From assembly GCF_021917145.1 (NCBI RefSeq), contig NW_025813837.1, positions 1,852,950-1,916,949 of the forward strand: a DNA stretch of 64,000 bases, written 5' to 3'. This document shows positions 10,266 to 34,102 of this stretch, one piece after another. Position numbers and translations under genes: made by a program. The notes under the pieces were generated by a model. That model was given only the letters and a program-made list of their open reading frames with translations. It made no database searches and was not told the DNA's origin. Source of the stretch: Hypomesus transpacificus (lineage: Eukaryota > Chordata > Actinopteri > Osmeriformes > Osmeridae). The first letter of the stretch is position 1. Every line of letters begins with the position of its first letter.

Positions 10266-13200
10266 ATGGATATACAGAGTGAGACTACACGACTGCTTCA
10301 TGCAGAAGATGGAGAAGAGAACCATGAAACAGGACTGCGGTCGGAGCAGGATTTATATCTTGAGTAAGTGGGCTTAGCTCTACTGTAATATTACTTGGAA
10401 TGTTTTCCTCACAGTATGAAGATCTTTTTCAACACAAATCATACCATATTTTCCTCATGTGACTCACTTAACCACAATTAGATTTGCATTGCTGACTCCG
10501 CTATAATGGATTTTCTGGCTGCTTTTTTGAGCTTCTCTAAATCGTACTTGCTCGCTCTCTCTTGTTGTTTGTAAACAGTAAAGTGAAGAATGGCAAGTTG
10601 TACCTGGCCACATTCGCGGCTGTCCTGGGTCCTCTAAGCTTTGGCTTTGTGTTAGGATACAGTTCCCCCGCCATTCCAGAACTAAGCAAAGAAACTGACC
10701 CTCGGATACGACTGGATGACAACGAGGCCTCTTGGTTTGGGGTAAGGATGTCATTCTTCTCCCAGGTTTTAATACATGAAATGATACTGAATTTAGGCCT
10801 GCCTGAGAACTAAACCCTTTTGTTTCTGTTTGCAGTCAATCGTGACAATAGGTGCCGCTTTAGGAGGCCTTTTGGGTGGCTGGATGGTAGACAAGATTGG
10901 GAGGAAGCTGAGTCTCATGTTATGCTCCGTACCTTTTGTCTTTGGATTTGTCGTCATCATAGCTGCTCAGAATGTGTGGATGCTGTACCTTGGACGGGTA
11001 CTCACTGGATTGGCCAGTGGGGTTACATCGCTTGTGGTCCCAGTAAGTGCATGTTAAAATGAGATTTTGACACTCACAAGCCGCAATGCCTAGCGTGTAG
11101 CCTGGCATGTGTGAGCCATATGCTTCCTGTTCAATGTGCATCCCATCATTTTCATGTTGTGCCGCAAGCGTGTTTGGCTTTGAGTTCTCCGCTTGTTCTC
11201 TTTTTATTCTTTCTGTCTCTGTGGAGTAACTTTGACTTACCATTTTATGACAGCTATACATCTCTGAGATGGCACACGAACGAGTGCGTGGAACTATGGG
11301 CTCCTGCGTTCAGCTGATGGTGGTGACGGGAATCATGGGAGCGTACCTTGCAGGTATGCCTGTAGCTGTCCAGTTTTACAACCTCCAGGAGTTTATATCT
11401 TCGTGGTTCCTGATCTCTTGAGTTTTCTAACACCTGAGGTCATCAGAAGGGGAAAACAGGCTTTTGGAAAGAGAATAACCTATTGAGGGCAGTAGGTGTA
11501 TCCTTTATGATGTTACAACAACCATTAAGACAGGAGTCATGTGATGGAGGCTAAGGTTGAGTCGTTTTTCCCATCTACATGCCATGCAACTCAAGGTCTG
11601 CATGACCAGACTTTTAACAAATGTATTTTGGCAACCAAACTTTGGTCATCTGATGACATACTCATCATAAGGCCCAGTAAAAATTCTCTAGGCTACATTC
11701 TAACTGTGACTGTTACTGGTGTTGGGCACCTTGTAAACCCTTGCCATGCCTAATCTTGTTACCAAAATTCCGTGCATGTTTCTCTATTAACTTTGCTCAA
11801 TAAAGGCTACCATTGAAGGACTGTCAGAGTAGGTTTGTCTATCTTTCTAGGTCAGAAAGGGCTGTAAATCCTCCTACATGGCCTTAACCATGACCTTACC
11901 TGACCCCCAACCCCATTTTCCCTTACTCTACATTCCTCTCTGTCTGTTTCTTTCTCTGTCTCACACAAACGCGCACACACCCAGGGCTGTGGTTGGACTG
12001 GCGCTGGCTGGCTATCTGCGGCTCTATCCCCCCTACCCTGATGGTGGTCTTCATGTGCTTCATGCCGGAAACGCCCAGGTTCCTGCTGTCGCAGGGCAAG
12101 CGCCCCGAGGCCGAGAAGGCCCTGCGCTTCCTGAGGGGACCCGACGCTCCCGTCGAGTGGGAGTGCGCCCGCATCGAGGTGTCTGCACACGAGACGGTGA
12201 GAGTTGTTTTGCACGCAGGGCTCGGTCCACCAGAGAAAACCACACAGAAAACCCCTCGGAGCTATGAGAAAGGCATGTCCTGTCATGCCCTTCTGAGGGT
12301 AATTGAAGCATCATACCTCTGTATGATGCACAACCGCTTTGATTAAAAAAAAAAAACACCAGGCACAGTTGTGAAGTTAGAACAGGGATTCAGATAGACA
12401 GGTTGACCAGGAATCCTGTAATCTGTGAATAATCATATTGTGGCGAAGCATAGCAGTGAGAGTGCCACCTCTGAGCCCTGCTAATGGCTAACTGTATGCT
12501 TTGTGTTGTTCCAGGGGGGAACATTGTGTTTAGCTGACCTAAAGAACCCTGAAGTATACAAGCCCCTTGGAGTGGGCGTCATGCTAATGCTCTTTCAGCA
12601 GCTCACGGGCATCAACGCCATTATGTTCTATGCAGAGACCATATTTGAAGAGGCCCATTTTAAGGTAAGCGGAGACATTGGTTGGGTGAAGGTTTACACA
12701 ATGTGATGTATTTAACAAGAAGAACGATGCACATTCTACTGTATTACCATGTTAAGATGGGGGGGGGGGTGTTTGTATTTTAGAGGAGTGACATTGCCAC
12801 AGTAGTGGTGGCAGCAACCCAGGTGGTGTTCACAGCAGTAGCAGCCTTGATCATGGACAAGGCTGGAAGAAAGATCCTCCTCATCATCTCAGGTACTAAT
12901 GACTCACAAGACCAAACACACAAGCCTGCGTTAGCCTTGAGGCACACTCCAGTGGGGAAATGGTCATTGTGGTTTAAAGTGTTCCCCTGGACCGATTATC
13001 CATGACGTATGAAGGGAAATGGTTCTTAGTAGAGCTAGTGCTGTAAGGATGAAAGGAGGAGAAGTAACAGCAAACTTGGAAGTCAGGTGGCTGAGCGGTT
13101 AGGGCATCGGGCTAGTAATCTGAAGGATTACCAGCCAGTTCGATTCCCGGCCGGGGAACATCATGTGTCCTTGGGCAAGGCACTTCACCCTACTTGCCTC

Positions 13201-14326
13201 GAGGAGAACGTCCCTGTATTTACTGCAAGTCGCTCTGGATAAGAGCGTCTGCTAAATTACTAAATGTAAATGTGTAACTTGATGTCGGATGTGAAAAACC
13301 ATGACAGCTTAACTTGATCTGAATAGATCCGACTGGTGTTAGGGAAGTGGTTTCATTGTTATTGATTCTCTCTTAAATTCATCTTGCAATCCTACTCCTT
13401 CCCTGTAAGGAGTTGCCATGTCTATCAGCACAGCTGTGTTTGGGGTCTACTTCAAGCTGTCCAGCCAGCAGCACAGTAATAGCTCAGCCCCAGAGCTTAG
13501 TCTATTGTTGACTGGCCAAGGCCAGCTCTGTCAGGATCCTCAGGCTGATCTGGCCTGGCTTGCACTCACCAGCATGGGCCTTTTCATCACAGGTGAGCTG
13601 AACACGTACATTTGCATTTTAGGGTATTTAACAACCGCTTTTATCCAAAGCAACATATCAACAGTGTATATAGAAAGTAAAGCCACACATAGTTCCAATA
13701 CTTCTTCAATGGCTCAAAGTCAAGGAACAGTCTGTAGTTACCAGGCACAGTACAAAGTGTGCCTGGTATAACTGCTACCAGACACTGTGAACAATAATAA
13801 TATCTCAATACAGCCTGTGGGTCAGTTAGGTAGACTATGGTATTTTGTGTGATCAAGTAGAACTACTTGTTTTTGTCTGTAAAAACCCTCACTATTGTAC
13901 ATCTTGTAGGTTTTGCACTGGGTTGGGGTCCTATCCCCTGGCTGGTGATGTCAGAGATCTTCCCAACCAAAGTCAGGGGCTTTGCCAGTTCTCTGTGTGT
14001 CCTGAGTAACTGGGGCTCTGCTTTTATCATCACCAAGACCTTCCAGGACCTCATGGTGAGTGGAAAAGGACTCAGGACTCACTGCCATTGTTGTGAATCG
14101 GGTTGGCAGTTTTCCAATTAAAATGGGGATAGCGAATATACTAATATATATATATATACTATTCTGTCAAATGTTTTTTCAGGGTCTTCTCACCAGTGCA
14201 GGCACCTTCTGGCTGTTCTCTGGAATGTGTGCTCTAAATATCATCTTCACCACCATTTTTGTTCCGGAGACAAAAGGCAAAACCCTGGAACAGATTCAGG
14301 CATATTTCAAAGGAACACCATTATAA
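10266..14326 (+). CDS. slc2a8: Facilitated glucose transporter GLUT8
   Basis: Class III hexose transporter of the major facilitator superfamily, held on endosomal/lysosomal membranes. Exons: 10266-10363, 10579-10741, 10836-11042, 11254-11353, 11985-12196, 12515-12664, 12784-12892, 13410-13592, 13910-14055, 14183-14326; all GT-AG, giving 503 residues (human 477). Sugar-transporter signatures are present: DKIGRK between TM2 and TM3, [53 protein letters not shown] and [12 protein letters not shown] at the end. The N-terminus carries ETTRLL, a DExxxLL-type dileucine signal at residues 6-11, matching the internalisation motif of GLUT8. A NSS glycosylation site lies in the loop before TM9. GLUT8 is preferred over GLUT6 because [18 protein letters not shown] and YFKLSS match it closely. 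AATAAA follows at 14680-14685. Confidence 0.93.
13079..13272 (+). repeat. tRNA-derived SINE in slc2a8 intron 7
   Basis: Full-length copy of the family seen at 54-245, with box A TGGCTGAGCGGT, box B GTTCGATTCCC and the gagcgtctgctaaat tail. Confidence 0.9.
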
Positions 14327-14679
14327 TAGGCTACATAAGTCACATTTGTTGCCAACACTAAACATAAAAAAATGTGTCACATTCAAGGGCATGGTAAAGT
14401 GTAATTTGCTGTGAAGGTTCAATCTGTGGTATTTTTAATTAATGTTCGCAATTGTTTTGTTTTATTTTGCACCCAAAAATGTAACTGTTTATATTTAAAT
14501 GAATACATTTTGTTTGTTTAACAACTAAAAAACTATTAGGTAAAAATAAAAAGATAACATTCATCACAACAAAGATGAGCACATTTTAGTTGATTTGTAT
14601 TATTCTGGGTTTGGTTATATCTTTGACATCATGTTTGTTCACCATGTTTTGCCTTAGGGGAAATAATGTAAAAATTGCC

Positions 14680-14685
14680 AATAAA
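14680..14685 (+). terminator. Poly(A) signal of slc2a8
   Basis: AATAAA 354 bases after the slc2a8 stop codon, in AT-rich sequence. It is the first canonical hexamer after the stop that suits a 3' end. Confidence 0.6.
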
Positions 14686-17337
14686 GTTTAAGTTTTACAG
14701 TTTTGTTTTATTGAATTCATCCACATATATTATATCCACAAGGTAAAAACATCAATGAAAGCACTAAATCTGGACTGTATTATTCATGGTCTAACCGGCA
14801 AATGTCATAATATGTACTTGGAATTCAACATACAAGTTCAAAGTTATGTCCCCAAAAATATTGTAGCCTAATTATGCAGAATATTAAATCTAACTTGAAA
14901 ACAAATGTAATGCTGTACAGTGTTTCTTTTGGAAAGACATAACTTCTGTATTGTTAGTACACAGTGATATGACGTGTAGGATTGTTCTCCATCAGGGCCA
15001 AAACATCAGTGCAAATGGGAATGTGATGGCAATATCATTTTTGTACATTATTTTAATTCAACATTGTTGGGTGCATCATGAAAAATCTATAATATTAAGC
15101 AACAGTGAAGCCAAAAATAGACATTTGTAAAGGTTTATAAGGATTAGATTTATAAGCCTATACGAGCAGCACCTTGAAATCAGGAGGCTTACCTGTTAAT
15201 TAGGTGGCACACGATGCCGAAAAGGAAACAAGTACAGTCCATAGATGATGTATGGACGTTAAACGAATCCTATCTACAGCAAGCAACAGGCTTTAATATT
15301 GTATTTATATTTTCATTAACTTCATAATATTAATAATGTTGGGTCAACAGGTTGGGTCAATGTCTACAGTTTCCATTACACTTCTGTACACTACACACAC
15401 GATTTGGTGAGACATAATAGACCTGTCTTATTCGGCAACAGATTGAGAATAGATACTAAAGTCAATTCAGAATTAAGTAGCAGTAGATGGGGTATAAGCA
15501 AACAAACAGTGCAACTAACACCGACAGAGCATTCTCACTGCTGGCAGTTACTCGTGTCAGAAGCGACGATTCCATGTCTTGCGGGTTTGACGCCAACCGA
15601 GTGAGGAAAGATTGACAGCCAGTCTAGCTAGCGAGCTATTATTAGCTACACGATAGTGCTAGTGCCAACGTCTCGACAGTTATTTGGTGTAGGTCGGAAC
15701 GTTAGCTTGGCTAGCTAACTAAAAATTTAGGGCTATCTAAATATGCGTAGCTATGTATACATGATGAACTTGCGTGGGTGTAACGTTAGCAAAATTAAGT
15801 GTTCACGATTTCTGATACATTTATAATGAGTCTTCACTTGGACAAACATCTCGACGCCCCTGGAGATCCGATCATTGAATCGAACCTGGCTGGACCTGTC
15901 AAGTAGCCTACCCGACTTGCCACTAATACTTGACAAGCCCCTCACTAACCTCGTACTGGAAAGCTAACTAGCTAGCTGAGCTAGCTAGCAGTCTAGATTA
16001 ATCGGCCAAGTAAGTGACGCTAGCTAACTTCAACAGGTTAGGCTATGATAATATACAGTTTGTTATGGCAGCTAACGACCAGAAGTTAACATAATTACTT
16101 GCTCTAGCAAAACTATCACGTTGTTTGCTAGCAATGTGTTTGCTAAGTGTTCCGTGTGTTGGCTAGCAAGTATAGGGTTCTGACATTTAACGTGAGTTCT
16201 AGTAGATAAGTAATTATTGATGGATGACTGTATGACTTGGGTGACCAATTTAGCTAACGTTGTTTGCTTCTGTTATGTGGACCAAATTGTTTGTCATTAT
16301 GCAACAATGTTTTCTATCTCAGATTTTGTGATTTGGCACCAAAATTTGCTAGGGTAACACCATAGTTGCTAACTTGGCTAGCCAGCTAGTGCTGCTAGAT
16401 AGATTGTGCAGCCTGGGCAGGGGCCAGATACTAGCTATCAAACGTTAGCACCGTGCTGCAGTTATGGGAACTAGCTATTTAGCCAACATTCAGCAATGCA
16501 ATATTAGTTAGTTAAACAGCTGTCTGGATCAGGGTATAATGCGTCAGCAGCTATGCAACTAGTGTCAACTAGCTTGCACTAAGTCAGTGCTTAAAGAACA
16601 TTGCTCAATGTCGATATGTCAACAAGTTCGAAGTTGTACTAAACCCAGGGTTATGGATTTTAGTGAGCTAATTGAAAAGCAGGCAACGTTAGTGCTAGTA
16701 ACGTTAATCTAGAAAAATTGATGAACGTGGACGGTATTCTTGGTTTGTCACCTAACTGCCGCAGACAGACCTTTATTAAAAGATGTAGTGTAAAGTTAGC
16801 TGTACGGCATGGTAGGGGAAACTAAATACGAATGAATAGTTGTGGGAGGCCTGCCATGTAGAGATAGCAACTGTTGATATTGCATGCTTTGCCTGGCCTA
16901 CGATGTTGTCACACACTTTGAGTCCTGTTAGGATTCGGCCATTTGAGCATCAGAAAGTTGGACATTTCAGTGTAGCTATAGTCACAAATCTGCCTCCAGC
17001 CACCCTCTCATTTGTCAGTGTTTGTCTTATAGCACTGTCCTATCATGAGCTGCACATCTTAGGCCCACAGGCAGTGTCAGGAGGTGGGGGGGGGGGGGAG
17101 GTGGTGTTACATACACCATCGCCACTTGTAGGGCTATCATTTGCTTTATTGATACCATAGAAAACGAATGATTACACCACACTGAAAACCTATATTCTGC
17201 AGGATTTCCTTAACCTCTTCAACATAGCGTATTGCCTGATTTGTCAAGCCCATTAGGCAATAAGACTTTCATCTGAAGATAATTAAAATGTCAACATTTG
17301 ATCTCTGTTCTCATTACCTAAAGGGGCTCATTTCTAC
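14686..17337. other. Spacer and probable jak2 5' non-coding region
   Basis: No coding exon recognised. From about 15600 to 16700 the sequence is dense in TAGC/GCTA and GTTAGC words (for example ctagctagctgagctagc near 15970-15990). A G run occurs at 17083-17098. The first non-coding jak2 exon(s) and promoter probably lie here, since the ATG exon begins at an acceptor-like site near 17322, but I could not place them. Confidence 0.45.
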
Positions 17338-29907
<12,570 letters not shown>

Positions 29908-31113
29908 AGAAACGCCCCAAGTGCCCCCCCTACCGCTTTTCACAAAGAGGCTTCTGCATTCACTCGGCTGCCAGCGGGTGTCCTGTTGGAGACAAAGGGA
30001 AAACACTGCCGTTGTGTGCCATTGTGTGGCAAGAGATTCAACTGAGAAATCGAATCTTCTATCTAGAGACCTGTATCAAGCTAGGTCTCATTTCTTTACA
30101 GTTGTGGTCTCAGCTGGAGCTGAAATTTGCCAAATCAGAGCAAAGTTTACCGTAATATTTAGGATGCCGTGGAATAATATTGAACCCTTTTGAACGTAAT
30201 GTTAGTGATTTCCTAGTAATGTGAGAAGAATCTGATGCAATCTCTTATATTTCAAATCAAGTTTGAAATGTTTTATTCTGTATTTTAAAGCATTATGGCA
30301 CTTTTTGCTCTGGCATGACAAATTCTGCTCTAGAAAATTCTGGCCCTGTTTGTGTGTGTTTGTGTGTGTTTAGGTGTGTGTGTTTGGGTATCTGAGTGTG
30401 TGTGTGTTTAGTTTGTGTTGTCCCTCTTGTTGACTGAGCTAGCAGGGCTAGCTTTCACCAACTTTTTCTCCCCCTATCTGAAGAATGAAAGAAAGATGGA
30501 CTGATTAAGCTGAAAGATGGATTTAGGTTTTACGTGTTTTTTTGGTATGTAAATACATATTTGTGTACATATTAAGAAGATTTTATAATTTTATAAAATA
30601 AACATTTAAGTCTATATTTGAATTGCTGACAAGCACTCAGTGTAAATGAAGTACATACACAGATGATTATGAATACCTTATTGTTTTTGTTTTTTGCATT
30701 GTGAAAGAAAGGGCGGGAGAAATATAAACAAATGTCTATGAATGCTGTGTGATGGAATGTCTTTACACATTTGGACTATTTACGGTACTGTACTACATCT
30801 GTCTGAACAAAAAAAACATTTCACAATGCCACCAGTTAAGGTTGGTTCACTTTCCCTTTCCAAATGTAATCTAATAATCGACGCTTATATTACATTTTAT
30901 AAGGACTTATCATTCCACGTGCACGCATCCAAGAACGATTTGATAACAATGTTTTTGGGCGACAAAGTGTATCTTGACAGTAATGGCGGGTCCATGCGCT
31001 GAAACATTAGTTGACAACTTCAGTACTTGGTCATGGAACGTCATGTAGCGGATCTCTTCTTACAAGCTTGACCTATAATGTAGCCTACCTACAGCCGCGT
31101 GGGAGCGGAGCCT
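29908..31113. other. jak2 3' UTR and spacer
   Basis: No gene recognised. A GT-rich stretch occupies about 30348-30420. An AT-rich stretch with ataaaataaaca at 30594-30605 is the likely jak2 poly(A) signal. From about 30740 there is nothing coding. Confidence 0.5.
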
Positions 31114-31121
31114 ATCCGTGA

Positions 31122-31251
31122 TTTATAAACCTTTGACGGGACATCGACAAAGGCAGTTTAAGTGTTTGGCCTGCACCAGGACAGCGGAAAGGTCTACCTT
31201 GAAATCGCAACTGTTAGGACAGCGACGGAGTGAAGAGGCCAAAGCATAATC
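31122..31251 (+). promoter_or_regulatory. TATA box and probable 5' non-coding exon of the SLC16 gene
   Basis: TTTATAAAC at 31122-31130 is a good TATA box after GC-rich sequence. A transcript starting near 31150 would run to a splice donor (aatc|gtgagt) at 31251/31252, and the coding exon begins at an acceptor (cttgcag) near 31603. This chain is inferred. Confidence 0.5.
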
Positions 31252-31613
31252 GTGAGTAATCAGCTTTCTGTCCTTCAAATAAAAACAAATTCTGAACTTC
31301 ATTCAACTTGCACGTAGCGATATGATTCTAGCGAGGTGAAAAAAGTTCACAAAGCGTTTATTTCAGAAAAGAAATGTAATGCCGCTTTTGGAAATCACTT
31401 TTACATTTTGCATCCACTCCATAGTCATCCCCATCATAACCTGTTGCGGAATAGAAATCCTATTCGTGTGCTTGAACACATTTCACCACCTGATTGCAAG
31501 CCGTCTGTCTGATACATGGGCCGTCAGGCAGAATAGCACTGCATTTTGTATGAAATTGGTATCGATGTTTTCCCCCCACTCAATTTATCCTATTTTCTTG
31601 CAGTCTGGTCCTG

Positions 31614-34102
31614 ATGCAGAATAGAAAGTCCAGCGGGCCTCTTCCCCCGGATGGGGGCTATGGCTGGGTCGTGGTCACCTCTGCCTTCTTCATCATGGGC
31701 CTCACAACTGCTGTCTCCAAGAACTTTGGCCTCTTTTTCATGGATATCCAAACCCATTTTGGGATCCTCACCAGCACTTTTTCATGGGTCAACTCCACGG
31801 CCATAGCCATGTTCCACCTTGGAGGTAAGGGGGAATGCATAACATTGTACAGCAACTGACACAGTCCAGTCACATACAGTAGGTGATCTTGCATGGAAAT
31901 GGTTACATGGATTACAATGAGTTATACACACTATGTTCCCACTCCATTCACCCATCTCTCGCAGCAAAAAAGGTCTGCTAAAATACAAGAAATGAACACT
32001 AAATTTGAAGAGAAAATGACTTACTACTAGTGAAATTATCTTGCTGCATGGACAGATAATTTTGCGCGACAAGATATTTTAAAATAAGTTGGTTCCAGTC
32101 TAGAAATAAGTAGGCGTACGAAGATACCACAAATTAAAAGATAGAAACTAGTAAATAATTGTTGGTGAAACAAGATAATAAATATTATATTTCCAGAACT
32201 AAGATTTTAAAACTTGGCAAGCAGAACAATTTGCAGTGCTCTTGTATGTCATTATACAGACATCATTGAATAAGCACACATTTAAATCATCTGCATCTCA
32301 AAGTTTCTCCTTCGCTCCCCAGCTCCACTGGCTAGTGCTCTGAGCCTCCGGTTTGGCCACAGGTGGATGATCATGCTGGGTGGACTCCTGCTCTTTTCAG
32401 GGATGTTGCTGGCTTCTCTCAGTACCAGTCTGACAGAGTTGTTCCTCGGCATTGGCGTATTGCAAGGTAGGAAGGAGCCTGTATGATATGTGGGATTGCT
32501 GTTAGTCAATCAAACAAGACAACATTTTAATATGATAACAGAGCCTCTCTTGGAAGAGAAATTAACCTGAAACGTAAAACACCCCACAAACACCCAAGAC
32601 AGTCCACACTTCATGGCTAGGGTGGATATATGGGGGCTAGGTATAGTTCAGTGGTAGAACATTTCAATCCAGATCAAGAGGTCACAAGATCATAATATTT
32701 TGCATGCATGATCAAAACATTGTTGTGTGAGTCACGTGACTCACTTGAATTTTAACCGACTCAAATCTGTGACAGTACAAACATGACATAATACAGTTCA
32801 GTTGTACAGTTCCCACACATGTGGAGAACCTGGACTTAAATGTGTCCCCTTCTTCCCTTCCAGGTTTGGGTCTGTCTTTCTGCTGGACACCAGCCAACAG
32901 CATGGTGAGTCACTACTTCCTGCTCTGGCGACCCATAGCCTACGCCATCGCTAGCGCGGGGGAGTGCGTCTTTGCCATGATGTTCAGCCCCTTCTTCCAG
33001 TGGCTGATCGACACGTACACCTGGCAGGGCGCTCTGCTCCTCATCGGAGGCCTTCAGCTCAACCTCTGCGCCTGTGGTGCCGTTATGAGGCCCCTGGACA
33101 CCCTCAAACCTCGGATCCCCAAACTTAACACAGAATCCACTGACGACACACCTGTGGTCGTCATCCCGCCAAAGGAGAAGCCAAGCTTCCAGTGGTCTCT
33201 GCTCAGGAAACGCGAACTCGTCCTGTACATCCTGTTTGCCATATTTGCGGCTGCAGGCTTCTTCATCCCGCCCCTGTTCCTGGTGCCTTACGCCAGCAGT
33301 CTGGGGTTGGGGCAGTACTGGGCCGCATCCATCCTCTCCGTCATGGCTCTGGTTGACCTGGGCGGCCGTCTGGCCTGCGGCTGGCTGGCTAACTTGAGGC
33401 TGATCAGGAATCTGCAGCTGGTCACCATGGTGGCGACCCTGCTGGGGGTCGTGCTGCTGCTGTTGCCCATCAGTCAGAACTACTGGACCTTGCTGGTGTT
33501 CTCCTCGCTGTACGGCTTCTTTTATGGCTGTCTCGCGGCCGTGCACGTGACGGCAATCGTGGACATCGTGGGTCTGTCGAGTTTTGACAGCGGCCTGGGG
33601 CTTTTCATGCTCTTCAGGAGCATAGGAGGGTTTTTGGGACCGCCCGCTGCAGGTGAGAATGTTTCCGTCATTGTCGGGTTTGTTTGTCCATGGGTCTGTC
33701 TTTGTCTCTGTGGAGGGTGGTTTAGCTGATGTTGTTGTTCCCCACAAACCCCGTACCCTGTATCATTGAATTGAACAGTGCTGTATCATTGCATTGAACA
33801 GTGGTGAAGGCCTGTTTTCCCTCCTAAAGCCGCTTTTGTGTCTGTGGTCTGATGTTTCTCCTCTCGACGCAGGTTGGCTGGTCGATTGGACGGAGGGTTT
33901 TGATGTCAGTTTCTATCTGTCTGGAATCTGCCTCATCGTGGCGGGGGTTTTCGTGGCGCTTGTCGATCATCTCGTGAGGAAAAGAGATGCGTCCTGCGAC
34001 GGCCAAGAGCCCAGCTCAGACCACGACTCGAGCACAGGCCAGACAGGGGAGAAGCCTGGGGAGATTCTAAACAGCAACCTTACATCTGAAGAAATTGCAT
34101 GA
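31614..34102 (+). CDS. Monocarboxylate transporter-family protein (SLC16, MCT6/MCT7-like)
   Basis: Predicted 12-pass plasma-membrane carrier of the SLC16 family. Exons: 31614-31824, 32323-32466, 32864-33652, 33873-34102; GT-AG, every coding intron in phase 1; 457 residues. The SLC16 signature before TM1 reads PPDGGYGWVVV, with Tyr where most members have Trp. Other family stretches: GHRWMIMLGGLLLFSGMLLA, LGLSFCWTPANSMVSHYF, ASAGECVFAMMFSPFFQWL, LNLCACGAVMRPL and, in TM8, ALVDLGGRL with the Asp and Arg that SLC16 carriers use in transport. A charged loop of about 40 residues (KPRIPKLN...PPKEKPSF) lies between TM6 and TM7, and the acidic tail ends LTSEEIA. GECVFA and LLIGGLQLNL look closest to SLC16A6, but parts recall SLC16A12 and SLC16A13, so I give no symbol and no substrate. 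Confidence 0.85.
32632..32692 (+). repeat. tRNA-Cys-like SINE head
   Basis: gggggctag, tatagttcagtggtagaac and agatcaagaggtc follow the order of a tRNA-Cys, with a decayed anticodon arm. Lies in SLC16 intron 2. Confidence 0.5.

Noticed and set aside
10266-14326. Identity as slc2a6 (GLUT6), suggested by linkage to MYMK in mammals
   Set aside because: The protein matches GLUT8 far better (start of TM1, the long loop before TM9 and the [12 protein letters not shown] end).
32836-33747. 303-codon open frame on the minus strand
   Set aside because: It is the exact antisense shadow of the large SLC16 coding exon, is rich in Gln, His and Pro from reversed GC-rich codons, and resembles no family.
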